The position numbers and the translations under genes were made by a program. From assembly GCA_028819845.1 (NCBI GenBank), contig JAPPKS010000027.1, positions 458,376-522,375 on the forward strand: DNA of 64,000 nucleotides, written 5' to 3'. Source of the stretch: Candidatus Poribacteria bacterium (GTDB taxonomy: Bacteria; Poribacteria; WGA-4E; PCPOR2b). How positions within the stretch are numbered: the stretch's first letter is position 1; each line of letters begins with the position of its first letter. Of the stretch, positions 42,912 to 51,201 are shown piece after piece. Under the pieces are notes generated by a model that saw nothing but the letters and a program-made list of their open reading frames with translations, was not told where the DNA came from and searched no databases.

Positions 42912-44606
42912 TCATCTCTTCCGAGGCTCTTGAATCTCAATAACCTGATTGGCTGCGACCGCCTCAACCTCACGTACTCTTCCGCTCGGAAACGTGACCA
43001 TGATTTTATCAATTTTGGCGTAATCCCCTAACCCGAAATGCAGAGCGATTTCGTTTTGCCCAAGGTAGCCGGAACCGCTTTTCACCTCAGCCATCTGAAC
43101 CAGACCGCCGGTGGCAACTTTGATTCGGGCTCCAATGCTTACGCGGTTGCTCGCCGTGCCGATTGCGCGCACCTTTATCCAATTGTTTCGATTGCCGCCG
43201 TCATTTCTGAGGAGCTGCGGGTTTGAGTTGCTGTTTGTGACGAGTATATCGATATCGCCGTCGTTGTCGTAATCACCAAACACGGCACCGCGGCTCGGTG
43301 TTTTGCGGGAAAAATCGGTGCCGATTTGGTCTGAAACTTCTTCAAAACTCCCGTCCCCCAGATTCTCAAAAAGGTGATTGGTTTGCGCGAACGCCGTCGA
43401 AGGGTCAAACAGTTTAACATTGTCGTAGACATGTCCGTTGGCGATAAACAGGTCCTTGTCCGCATCGTTGTCGTAGTCAAAAAAACACACGCTCCAACCC
43501 AAAGACGGCAAGGTCTTTTCCCCCGTGCCGGAGGGGTATGAAACGTCAGTAAAAAATCCGTTTCCGTTGTTTCGGTACAGCGTAGCCACTTCGTTTTGAA
43601 AGTTGGTAACGGCGATATCCAAAAAACCGTCGTTATCGTAATCCCCAAAGTCCACGCCCATACCACTTTCCATCTTGCCGTGTTCGCTCAACGCGCAACC
43701 TGCAAAAAAGGCTGCATCCGAAAAGCTGCCGCCGCCGTCATTGCGGTATAGGTAGTTTTCATTCGTATCGTTTGCTACATAAAGGTCGAGATATCCGTCG
43801 TTGTCGTAATCTCCCCAAACGACCCCAAGCCCTCTGCCGCGCGGGTTGAAAACACCCGCTTCTTTGGTAACATCGGAAAAGCTGCCGTCCCCGTTATTGC
43901 GGTAAAGGACGTCGGCTACGCCTTCAAAGGCTTGCGGCGGACAGTAGGTGCGTACCCCGCCGCGGTGGCAAACCTTATTTTCGTCAATTTTAAACTCGAC
44001 GTAATTCGCCGCATACAAATCGAGGTCTCCGTCTTTATCATAATCGGCAAAGGCGCAACTCGCCCCCCAACGCCCGTCACCAACATTAGCTGCATCCGTT
44101 ACATCCGAAAAGCTGCCGTCGCCGTTATTGCGGTAGAGGACGTTTTTCCCGAAGTTTGTTACATATATGTCAAGGTAGCCGTCGTTGTCAATGTCCCCAA
44201 CGCAACAGCCAACCCCATAACCGGTGTCGCCGACCCCGCCCAGTTTCGTCACATCCGTAAACGTACCATCGCCGTTGTTGCGGTAAAGGGCATTTTTTGG
44301 TTGCCTCTCGGCGTGGGCGCCGGGTAGATATGTGCCGTTCACAAAATAGATATCTAGGTCGTCGTCGTTGTCGTAATCAAAAAATGCCGCACCAGAACCT
44401 AACTCTTCGAGAAGATAGTACCTACCGCTTCGACCGTCCGTATGTTGGAATTCAATTCCGGCTTCCCTTGTCACATCTGTGAAAATCGGTGTCTGTGCGT
44501 TGAGGATTTGGCACGTGCAAAGCCAAATGGCGAGGACTATAAAATGGACGCTCTTCGTCACCGATTGCCGAGGGATATTTTCATCTGTTCTGCTCGATAA
44601 TACCAT
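42912..44606 (-). CDS. Exported FG-GAP/VCBS repeat protein with ASPIC/UnbV domain (CRTAC1-like)
   Basis: This 564-residue protein has a hydrophobic signal ('SVHFIVLAIWLCTCQILNAQ') and then 'IFTDVTREAGIEF'. Many Ca-binding repeats of the type 'GDYDNDGYLDLYVAN' and 'LYRNNGDGSFSDVT' follow, forming an integrin-like propeller. The C-terminal 100 residues are the ASPIC/UnbV domain ('IGARIKVATGGLVQMAEVKS', 'HFGLGDYAKIDKIMVTFPSG'). This architecture is common in Planctomycetes, Acidobacteria and related groups, with no known activity. Its start overlaps the end of the TPR gene by 26 bases, so the two are translationally coupled and probably act together. Confidence 0.88.
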   Translation of the reverse strand: MVLSSRTDENIPRQSVTKSVHFIVLAIWLCTCQILNAQTPIFTDVTREAGIEFQHTDGRSGRYYLLEELGSGAAFFDYDNDDDLDIYFVNGTYLPGAHAERQPKNALYRNNGDGTFTDVTKLGGVGDTGYGVGCCVGDIDNDGYLDIYVTNFGKNVLYRNNGDGSFSDVTDAANVGDGRWGASCAFADYDKDGDLDLYAANYVEFKIDENKVCHRGGVRTYCPPQAFEGVADVLYRNNGDGSFSDVTKEAGVFNPRGRGLGVVWGDYDNDGYLDLYVANDTNENYLYRNDGGGSFSDAAFFAGCALSEHGKMESGMGVDFGDYDNDGFLDIAVTNFQNEVATLYRNNGNGFFTDVSYPSGTGEKTLPSLGWSVCFFDYDNDADKDLFIANGHVYDNVKLFDPSTAFAQTNHLFENLGDGSFEEVSDQIGTDFSRKTPSRGAVFGDYDNDGDIDILVTNSNSNPQLLRNDGGNRNNWIKVRAIGTASNRVSIGARIKVATGGLVQMAEVKSGSGYLGQNEIALHFGLGDYAKIDKIMVTFPSGRVREVEAVAANQVIEIQEPRKR

Positions 44607-46035
44607 TCCTAATTAATTTCTGGTGTGCCGCATATTCCGGATGGGCAGGTTGCAGCGCGAGCGCTTTGCCAATTGCCTCAGACGCTTCCTTGTATCTTCG
44701 ATTTTTATACAGCGCAAGCGCGAGTGTATCCCAATAAGGCGCAATTGGATTAGATTCAACCGCTCTTTTCGCAAGTGTGACGGCATCATCTAAATGCTGC
44801 TCTTGTTCGACGTAGTACCACGCGAGCGTATTGCATGCCGGCGCCAAAGTCGGCCGAATCGCAATTGAACGCTTAAAGGATTCAATCGCTTTTTCGATTT
44901 GGCCGCGTTCCCGATACACCCAGCCGAGCTGGTAATAAGCCTCTGCAAAATCCGGTTCGATTTCGAGCGCTTTTTGCAAGTGTTTTTCCGCATTTTCCAA
45001 TTGAGAACTTCCCAAATAAGCGGCGCCGAGACCATAAAACGGATAAGCTTCTGTAGGATTTCTGGCAATGACCTGTTCAAATTCTTCTGCCGCCGTTACA
45101 AAGTCCTTTATTTTCAGAGCCGCGGAAGCCACCGTCTGCCGGGCTTGCACCGATTCCGGTTTTAACTTTAGGTATGCACGGTAATGTCGAATCGCCTCCT
45201 CCACTTCATTCTGTTGAAGCGCGATTGCGCCGAGTCTCGCAAATGCCGGGGCAAATTCAACATCCGTGTCAAGCGCCCTCTGGTATGATTTAATGGCTTC
45301 CTGCACATTTCCGCTTTTGGACGATTGTTCTGCTTTGTCGAAATATTGTTGTGCCTGAATGTCCCTGTATTTTTTTAATTGCCGCTCACCTTCATCGCGG
45401 TTTCCTAATCGAAAGTATGTATTGGCGAGTTGATAGTGGGCGCTTGCATTGGGAGCGAGCGCAACTGCTTTCTTGAATTTAGGGAGGGCTTCCTCATATT
45501 TGCCCTGTTGGGTGAGTACAAAACCGAGTTGATAGTGCGGCAGGGGCTGATTTGCGTCTAGTTGTATGGCGTGCCGGTATTCTGTCTCGGCTTTTTCAAA
45601 CAACCCTCTCCGTGCGAGAATAACTCCCAAATTGTAGTGGGCAGAGTAAGAATCCGGCCTGAGTTTCACCACCTGTGTATATGATTGAAGCGCGTCGTCG
45701 AGATTTCCTATTTTGGAGTGGAGAATTCCAAGCTGAATGTGCGCCTCAACGCATTGAGGGTCAATCTCCAGCATTTTGTGGAGCTGTTCAATGGCTTTTG
45801 AGAAATCGTTTTGTTTCGCATAAAGATTAGCCGCATCGAGGTGTTTCTGCAATGCGGCTGTTGATTGTTGCGATTCAATTCCGCCATGAACAGGTAGAGG
45901 AGAAGAGTCGCGGACGCGGTTTTGTTGAGCATTCAAAAGGCAGATTTCAATGAGGAATATGATGGTCAGCAAGGCAATCTGAACCATGTGGCGATTCAAA
46001 ATCCACCGTTCAACCTGTTGTTTGCCGGGCTTCAT
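44581..46035 (-). CDS. Tetratricopeptide repeat protein, membrane-anchored or exported
   Basis: This 484-residue protein has an N-terminal hydrophobic segment at about 18-36 ('VQIALLTIIFLIEICLLNAQ'), serving as signal or anchor, followed by about eleven TPR units of 34 residues ('AHIQLGILHSKIGNLDDALQ', 'AYYQLGWVYRERGQIEKAIE'). TPR arrays serve as protein-binding scaffolds. The TPR plus FG-GAP/ASPIC pair with overlapping genes is a recurrent combination in environmental bacteria and suggests a joint envelope complex, but no function is established. The start ATG at 46035 is taken from the frame; the ribosome site is weak. Confidence 0.87.
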   Translation of the reverse strand: MKPGKQQVERWILNRHMVQIALLTIIFLIEICLLNAQQNRVRDSSPLPVHGGIESQQSTAALQKHLDAANLYAKQNDFSKAIEQLHKMLEIDPQCVEAHIQLGILHSKIGNLDDALQSYTQVVKLRPDSYSAHYNLGVILARRGLFEKAETEYRHAIQLDANQPLPHYQLGFVLTQQGKYEEALPKFKKAVALAPNASAHYQLANTYFRLGNRDEGERQLKKYRDIQAQQYFDKAEQSSKSGNVQEAIKSYQRALDTDVEFAPAFARLGAIALQQNEVEEAIRHYRAYLKLKPESVQARQTVASAALKIKDFVTAAEEFEQVIARNPTEAYPFYGLGAAYLGSSQLENAEKHLQKALEIEPDFAEAYYQLGWVYRERGQIEKAIESFKRSIAIRPTLAPACNTLAWYYVEQEQHLDDAVTLAKRAVESNPIAPYWDTLALALYKNRRYKEASEAIGKALALQPAHPEYAAHQKLIRNGIIEQNR

Positions 46036-46049
46036 TCTGTGTATCCCTC

Positions 46050-46130
46050 AATTTATACCTGTCCTTTTTGCACGCGGCATAACACGTTGCTTGGAGGCAG
46101 TTTGACGAAGCCGCCGGGCAGGCGGAATTA
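46050..46130 (-). pseudogene. Relic of a LamG gene (internal fragment)
   Basis: On the minus strand this stretch reads 'RLPGGFVKLPPSNVL', matching 'HLPGGFVKLAPSDVV' inside the LamG gene at 47312-48148, and the DNA aligns with 47884-47930. It has no start, domain or stop context of its own. It lies right behind the LamG gene at 46146, so it is probably debris of a deleted tandem copy. Confidence 0.55.
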
Positions 46131-46145
46131 TTCTTGTTTCTTTAT

Positions 46146-46913
46146 TCATCCCCATGCGGTCGCGAGTTTGCCGGAGGGCGAAACTGGGAGTAGCAGCGCG
46201 GCACTGTCATTCATGAGGCTGTTTACATCATCTTCGGTAATCGCAACATCAAAGAGGATAACTTCATCTAAGATGACATCGAAAAATCCGCCAGCTCCAT
46301 GCAGGTCGACGTCGTGGCCGATATGCATGTCCTGCGTGCCGCTTATATCTCCTGATGCTTCACGAGAACCGTCAAAAACGCCGTCAATATACATTATCAT
46401 GTGTTTATTGTTATAAGTGCATGCCACATGATACCACGTGTCTACATTTAGCGCCGTGATTCCCCACAGTCTTTCACAACAAACCTCATTTTTTGGATTG
46501 AGGAAAAACCGTATCGTCCCATTGTCAATGGTCACTTCCCATTTATTTTTAGTGACGAGGGTTCTGGTCGTTCCACCGGGTGGAATTAGATTTGATGTCA
46601 TCCAGAATACAATTGAAAATTCATCTTTTACATCCAAACTCTTCTCATGGGGAATTTCAACATGGGCGCCGTCGCCATCAAACATCAAAGCCTTGCCGTA
46701 CTTACCCTCCACCCATTCCGGACGGTTCTTGAGTGACCCAACGTTCCGATGGCGGGAAGCATCCGTGGCCTCCTCCCCCGCGCCCTCATCAAGCAGCCAC
46801 CCTCCTTTAACGGAATTGATATCTAATTCGGCGCGGCTTTGTCCTGCGACAATTAATCCCAAGAATATGAACGCAACTACCGCTACGATTAATATTGAGA
46901 CTGGGGCTCTCAT
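46146..46913 (-). CDS. Exported LamG-domain protein with truncated C-terminal tail
   Basis: This 255-residue protein has the signal peptide 'ILIVAVVAFIFLGLIVAGQS' and one LamG domain ('KGGWLLDEGAGEEATDASRH', 'YHVACTYNNKHMIMYIDGVF', 'DVILDEVILFDVAITEDDVN'). It ends 'VSPSGKLATAWG'. The next codons after the UGA would read I-K-K-Q-E then UAA, so the shared W-G-x-I-K tail is cut by a single stop codon exactly at the variable x position (for example CGA to TGA). Start: the ATG at 46913 behind GGGAGG; the longer frame to 46994 is not needed. Confidence 0.83.
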   Translation of the reverse strand: MRAPVSILIVAVVAFIFLGLIVAGQSRAELDINSVKGGWLLDEGAGEEATDASRHRNVGSLKNRPEWVEGKYGKALMFDGDGAHVEIPHEKSLDVKDEFSIVFWMTSNLIPPGGTTRTLVTKNKWEVTIDNGTIRFFLNPKNEVCCERLWGITALNVDTWYHVACTYNNKHMIMYIDGVFDGSREASGDISGTQDMHIGHDVDLHGAGGFFDVILDEVILFDVAITEDDVNSLMNDSAALLLPVSPSGKLATAWG

Positions 46914-47231
46914 CTTTTTTGCCTCCCAATGTAGGGTTGATTCAGTGGGACATAAAATCGTTAAGAATGTGTTGGTTGGATAAATCTCACACAAGTTCCA
47001 TCTTCATGCCTGTGCGAATTTCTGCCTGGAATGGCCCCAATAGTCGACCATGAAGCCCTTAAAAGCCTTGTGCTAAACTTACGGCGAATGGTAGGTTCGT
47101 TGATACTCACTGTGCATAGTATCAGTGTCACAATTGAGAGGAAAGGACATTTACGGAAGCGTTCTACTCAAGCTGGCGCGGCAACGTCTCCATGCAAACT
47201 AAACTGGCGCCCGATTGACCAAAGATAAACC

Positions 47232-47264
47232 ATTGCAGGGGCGAAACGTCTTCGCCCCTGCAAT
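47232..47264. terminator. Perfect 14-base hairpin behind LamG gene
   Basis: ATTGCAGGGGCGAA and its reverse complement enclose the loop ACGTC, downstream of the minus-strand LamG gene at 47312. A related hairpin sits in the same place behind the LamG gene at 49596 (see 49516-49548), and the bases between stop codon and hairpin are also alike, so gene and 3' flank were duplicated together. There is no strong T-run; a transcript-end or mRNA-stability role is likely but unproven. Confidence 0.5.
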
Positions 47265-47311
47265 CAATGAATGGTTAACCGCCATAAACGCAAATATCAA
47301 TTGCTGAGGTT

Positions 47312-48148
47312 CTAATGGCGTTTCATCTTTATTTCTCCCCAGCGGGAGGCTAACTTCCCTTGCGGATTGACCGAGCGGAGAACTTCGCCAAGCCCTCGTT
47401 CCGTCAAATCGTTAATCTCCTCTTCGGTGAGTGCTTTGTTGTAGATTGCGACTTCATCAATAATTGCGTCGTCAATCCTCCAAACATGTTCAGCCTCGCC
47501 GGCACCGACGAAGATTGACACCTGTTTGAGCTTCGGCATCTGGAAGGGTTTGTCGACGTCCGGCGGTTTGGGCAAATTCTTATCAAGGTTCGCCGGTTGG
47601 GCCGCTTCAGCCACGAGCTCCCCGTCAATGTAAACTTTACTGTTTTTGGTATCTCCTAGCGCGACATAGTGATACCACCGGTTCTTTTTGAACTTGAAAG
47701 CCTTATCGCTTTTGTCTGCGCGATTTCCGACGTTCCAGTACGGGTTGTGGTCGGGAGCTTGCACCATAATCCGAAATTGGGCGGTGCTATCCGAGATAAC
47801 TCCATCCCACTGTGCCGGCGGGAGTTCGTTGAAGAATACCCACGCCTCCATGGTAATTTCCCCCGTATCGCCGACACTCTGAACAACGTCGCTTGGCGCT
47901 AGCTTCACAAAGCCGCCGGGCAGGTGGACAGCTTGGTTGAACTTTCCTTCGACAAGTTCGCCCGGGTCAACCAGTTCTGCATCGTAACCGTTGCCCGTTT
48001 CATCCTTGAACATCTCATTGTCGAGTTCGTCAAATGACCAGTGAACAAGGATGTTGTTCTCGTCGATGCTATGAGCACTCGGCCCGGCGAATACCAAGCC
48101 CGTCGAAACCAGTGCGCCGATCAGCCATTTCAACATGTTCTTAGACAT
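47312..48148 (-). CDS. Exported LamG-domain protein with C-terminal WG-K tail
   Basis: This 278-residue protein has a signal peptide ('LKWLIGALVSTGLVFAGPSA') and then the LamG domain 'ILVHWSFDELDNEMFKDETG', 'HLPGGFVKLAPSDVV', 'GEITMEAWVFF', 'IDEVAIYNKALTEEEINDLT'. The C-terminus is 'VNPQGKLASRWGEIK' plus four residues. It is closest to the LamG gene at 49596 (shared 'NNILVHWSFDELD' and 'VDEVAIYNK'-type ending), and the two flank a PhyH gene. Start: the ATG at 48148 with AAGGAG upstream. Predicted location: cell surface or secreted. Ligand unknown. Confidence 0.87.
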   Translation of the reverse strand: MSKNMLKWLIGALVSTGLVFAGPSAHSIDENNILVHWSFDELDNEMFKDETGNGYDAELVDPGELVEGKFNQAVHLPGGFVKLAPSDVVQSVGDTGEITMEAWVFFNELPPAQWDGVISDSTAQFRIMVQAPDHNPYWNVGNRADKSDKAFKFKKNRWYHYVALGDTKNSKVYIDGELVAEAAQPANLDKNLPKPPDVDKPFQMPKLKQVSIFVGAGEAEHVWRIDDAIIDEVAIYNKALTEEEINDLTERGLGEVLRSVNPQGKLASRWGEIKMKRH

Positions 48149-48189
48149 TGTTAGCACTCCTTTACTTTTATTTAAACAACCAATTGCCG

Positions 48190-48600
48190 CACCTGAATCG
48201 TCTTTAGTCATTACTGAAAACTAATTCGGCGCGGCTTTGTTCCGCGAGAATTATTCCCGCGAACATGAAAACTACGCCCGCGGGGGTAAACCCTTGCACG
48301 CTGGGCGTACATCGTTATGCCTTCCATTGCAGGGCTGACTCAATGGATTGCAAAATCGTCAAGATTGTTTTGGTTGGATGAGTCTCACACAAGTTATCTC
48401 TTAATGCCTGCGTGAATTTCTCTTTGGAAATAATCCTGATAGCTAATAGTGTCGCCTTACAAGCCTTGGGTTCAACTTACGACGGTTGGTAGGATTGTTG
48501 ATACTCACTGCAAATAGTATCAGCGTCTTGATTGAGAGGAAAGGAATTTTACGGAAGCGTTGTGCTCAAGCCGCCGCCGCAACGTATCAATGTGAACTCA
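48190..48600 (-). pseudogene. Relic of LamG gene 5' end and its upstream region
   Basis: The minus strand aligns with 46820-47225, the upstream region and signal-peptide part of the LamG gene at 46146. The decayed signal reads 'GVVFMFAGIILAEQSRAEL' (compare 'VAFIFLGLIVAGQSRAEL') and runs into a stop shortly after. The LamG gene at 47312 begins just downstream of it. This fills the 48149-48652 gap; no intact gene is present. Confidence 0.65.
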
Positions 48601-48652
48601 ACGGCGGCCGCTCGGCATAGCCTTCTCCGTATTAGCAGACGAAAAGTTAGAC

Positions 48653-49450
48653 TCAACTAGAATGGTGAACCGGAAAATTATTTCCGCTGGTCGTATGATA
48701 TTCACTGTGCATACCGCAAAGCCAGTAGAACATCTCGGCAGCATCATAGATGGCTCGTTGGTGTTCTCGATGAAATTTTTGCCGCGGCGGTGCATCTTTG
48801 GCGCGCCGGGGCACGAAGTTCGGTTCTCGAATCCAGTCTCGTTCCGGCGGAACGGTGCGTTTATAAGAATACTTCAGCAAATTGCGGACGCCCTTTGCCG
48901 TGGATGCCCCGCGGCGGTGCCAAATGGGATAGGCGGTGAGAAAAATGGAGCCTGCCGGTCCCGCTGTGGGGACTGCCCCCCGGATACTGCCGTAGTGCGC
49001 CATGGAAGGAATACCGTCAGCAATGAGGAAATGGGATCCGGGCAACACCTCCGTCGGTCCCAGTTCTAGCGGCGTATCCTGCGGGATGTAGAAAACCTGC
49101 AGACAGTCCAGATGGGGACCAAACACGGCGCCGCCGTCTATGTGCCACGGCCCTGCCGGTTTTGGACACTGTATCTGATTTCCAGGACCGTACAGGTCCG
49201 CAGGATAGGTAAAGTTCTTGCCTAGGAGAGACCGTATTGCGCCTGTGGCTTGCGGGTTTAGCAGCACGTTCTCAATAACCCCGTCAATACTGCCAACAGA
49301 ACATCCGTGCTCGGTGTGCTCCTCCAAAAATTCAAACGCCTGCCGGTTGATTTCATCGGGAACAACGCCCTCAAGCATCAAGAAGCCCTGCTTGCAGAAC
49401 TCCAATACCTGTGTGTCGGTCAGTGTAGGTTCGCAGTCATATGTATTCAT
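48653..49450 (-). CDS. Phytanoyl-CoA dioxygenase (PhyH) family protein, paralog C
   Basis: This 265-residue Fe(II)/2-oxoglutarate dioxygenase has iron ligands in 'PWHIDGGAVFG' and 'YPIWHRRGAS'. It shares 'DCEPTLTDTQVLEFCKQGFL', 'FYIPQDTPLELGPTEVLPG' and 'TVPPERDWIREPNF' with the genes at 39737 and 41679. The C-terminal 'AEMFYWLCGMHSEYH' matches their membrane-like or aromatic ending. The ATG at 49450 aligns with the paralog start and is preferred over the frame to 49537. It lies between two closely related LamG genes; substrate unknown. Confidence 0.87.
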   Translation of the reverse strand: MNTYDCEPTLTDTQVLEFCKQGFLMLEGVVPDEINRQAFEFLEEHTEHGCSVGSIDGVIENVLLNPQATGAIRSLLGKNFTYPADLYGPGNQIQCPKPAGPWHIDGGAVFGPHLDCLQVFYIPQDTPLELGPTEVLPGSHFLIADGIPSMAHYGSIRGAVPTAGPAGSIFLTAYPIWHRRGASTAKGVRNLLKYSYKRTVPPERDWIREPNFVPRRAKDAPPRQKFHREHQRAIYDAAEMFYWLCGMHSEYHTTSGNNFPVHHSS

Positions 49451-49515
49451 GGCACTCTCGTACGAATTAGCGGGAATTTTTGGCATTTGCATCGGTAATG
49501 ACCGATGATAAAAGT

Positions 49516-49548
49516 ATTGTAGGGGCAAAACGCCCACGCCCCTACAAT
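49516..49548. terminator. Hairpin behind LamG gene 49596
   Basis: ATTGTAGGGGC (49516-49526) pairs with GCCCCTACAAT (49538-49548). It occupies the same position behind its LamG gene as the hairpin at 47232-47264 and carries the GTAGG head of the hairpin family. Confidence 0.45.
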
Positions 49549-49595
49549 TGATTAATTACTAAACACCATAAATGTAAATATTCATCGCTGAGGTT

Positions 49596-50423
49596 CTATT
49601 CGTGCTGCGCTTTAATTTCGCCCCAGCGTGCGGCTAGTTTGTCTTGTGCATCAACTGAGGTGAGGACCCCGGGAATCCCGTTCGCCATCAAATCGTTGAT
49701 TTCGCCTTCGGAGAGCACCTTATTGTAGATTGCAACCTCATCAACAATTGCGTCTTCAAACCTCCAGACGTGTGGTGCTTCGCCCGCTCCAACGAACATG
49801 AACACATCTGTATACGTCGCGAATGCGAAGTCCTCCGGTACATTGTGGTTGGCATGTGGGTCATCTACGATTAGCTCGCCGTTAACGTAAATTTTGCTGG
49901 TTTGGCTATCGCCCGTAATGACGTAGTGATACCATGTGTCCAGGTCGAACACGAAATCTGGGAAGTTGTGGTCTGCTCGATAACCTATGTTCCAGTACGG
50001 CGTGAGATCGGGGGAGACCATCATTCGGAAAATGATTGCTCTGTTTCCCTCAAGCGGACCATTTTCATCGCCTTCCCCAATTGAAATTACCGAATCCCAA
50101 GCGTCGTGGGCGCTCAAGTAAATCGACGCCTCCATAGAGATTTCGCCGGTTGCACCCACGGACTCAACAACATTGCCTATACCCGAAGCCAAAGTGACGT
50201 AACCGCCGGTCAGATGGACAGCGTTGTTAATTCTCCCTTCGACGACTGCGCCGTCGCCGTCAAGTCGTCCATCATGGCCATTGCCCGATTCGTCTTTGAA
50301 TATCTCGCCATCAAGTTCGTCGAATGACCAATGGACGAGGATGTTATTCTGATCGATGCTATAAGCACTCAACCCAATGAGCACCAGACTCACCGATAAC
50401 AGTGTGCCGAATAGCCTTTTCAT
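49596..50423 (-). CDS. Exported LamG-domain protein with C-terminal WG-K tail
   Basis: This 275-residue protein has the signal peptide 'KRLFGTLLSVSLVLIGLSAYS' and a LamG domain beginning 'NNILVHWSFDELDGEIFKDE', with 'WYHYVITGDSQTSKIYVNGE' and 'IVDEVAIYNKVLSEGEINDL'. It ends 'VDAQDKLAARWGEIK' plus four residues. The ATG at 50423 follows 'aaaggggttctgt'. About 130 bases covering its leader and signal peptide are duplicated in inverted orientation at 51050-51190, directly in front of the GH32 gene. It is the closest paralog of the LamG gene at 47312. Confidence 0.87.
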   Translation of the reverse strand: MKRLFGTLLSVSLVLIGLSAYSIDQNNILVHWSFDELDGEIFKDESGNGHDGRLDGDGAVVEGRINNAVHLTGGYVTLASGIGNVVESVGATGEISMEASIYLSAHDAWDSVISIGEGDENGPLEGNRAIIFRMMVSPDLTPYWNIGYRADHNFPDFVFDLDTWYHYVITGDSQTSKIYVNGELIVDDPHANHNVPEDFAFATYTDVFMFVGAGEAPHVWRFEDAIVDEVAIYNKVLSEGEINDLMANGIPGVLTSVDAQDKLAARWGEIKAQHE

Positions 50424-51049
50424 ACAGAACCCCTTTCGTTTTTATGACACCTTCGGTTTGAATTAGCATACCCAAATAAGCGAAGCTAGATGCGCGAATC
50501 CTGTGACTTAAGGGAAACAAACTTGCGCAAATTTGCGAAAATACGCCCATTTCTTCATATAGTCTATGTAGCGCCCAATATTGCAACCCACTATATTATA
50601 CTATACATTGAGAAAATATTGTAAATAAAATGCAGCCGATTCTAGTTTATTTGACATTTCACCGTAATAGAGGGTTTAAGAGAAACACGAAGACGCATGG
50701 TTTTTCGCTACGGTTGGGTCTCTCACCCCTTTTTTCACATGTCAGAGACCATTTAGAATTGTCGCAGGTTGATATTCGGAATCGACGTTTCGGTGACGAG
50801 CATAGATTTCGACACTACCATCCAAAATTGATTCAACCCGCATTAGTCAATGGGCGGGGAGTCCTCGCCGTTAGGCTTACTGCAAATTATCTGTTTAATC
50901 TCCCGTAGTCGTGTTATAATGTCGGCTATTCTAGAACCCGCTCATAGAATCATGTGGAGGCTAAAGCGCTTCAACCGTAAATGCGCCGAATCTACGCAAT
51001 CTAGAGGGAAACGTAAATCGTTTGAGTTTTACCAATTGTGTATCTTGCT

Positions 51050-51190
51050 TCGCATAGTTGGATTAGCTGATTCAGACCGAAGGTGGCAGAAAAATGAGGG
51101 GGTTCTGTATAAAACGGCTATTCTGCACACTGTTATCGGCGCGTCTGGTGCTCATCGGGTTGGGTCCTTATAGCATTGATCAAATCGACA
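51050..51190 (+). repeat. Inverted copy of LamG leader and signal-peptide segment
   Basis: This stretch aligns with the reverse complement of about 50350-50490, the leader and signal-peptide region of the LamG gene at 49596. The original ATG is changed to ATA, but a new in-frame ATG at 51094 precedes it, and the frame runs on into the GH32 gene as 'KRLFCTLLSARLVLIGLGPY'. The remaining 50424-51049 region shows only decayed hairpin fragments (for example near 50697-50740) and no gene. Confidence 0.7.
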
Positions 51191-51201
51191 CGAGGTGCAA
51201 A

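Noticed and set aside
45922..46416. Plus-strand frame of 164 codons across the TPR/LamG junction
   Set aside because: It is antisense to the TPR start and the LamG 3' end and has no family features.
46438..46983. Plus-strand frame of 181 codons
   Set aside because: It is the antisense shadow of the LamG gene at 46146-46913.
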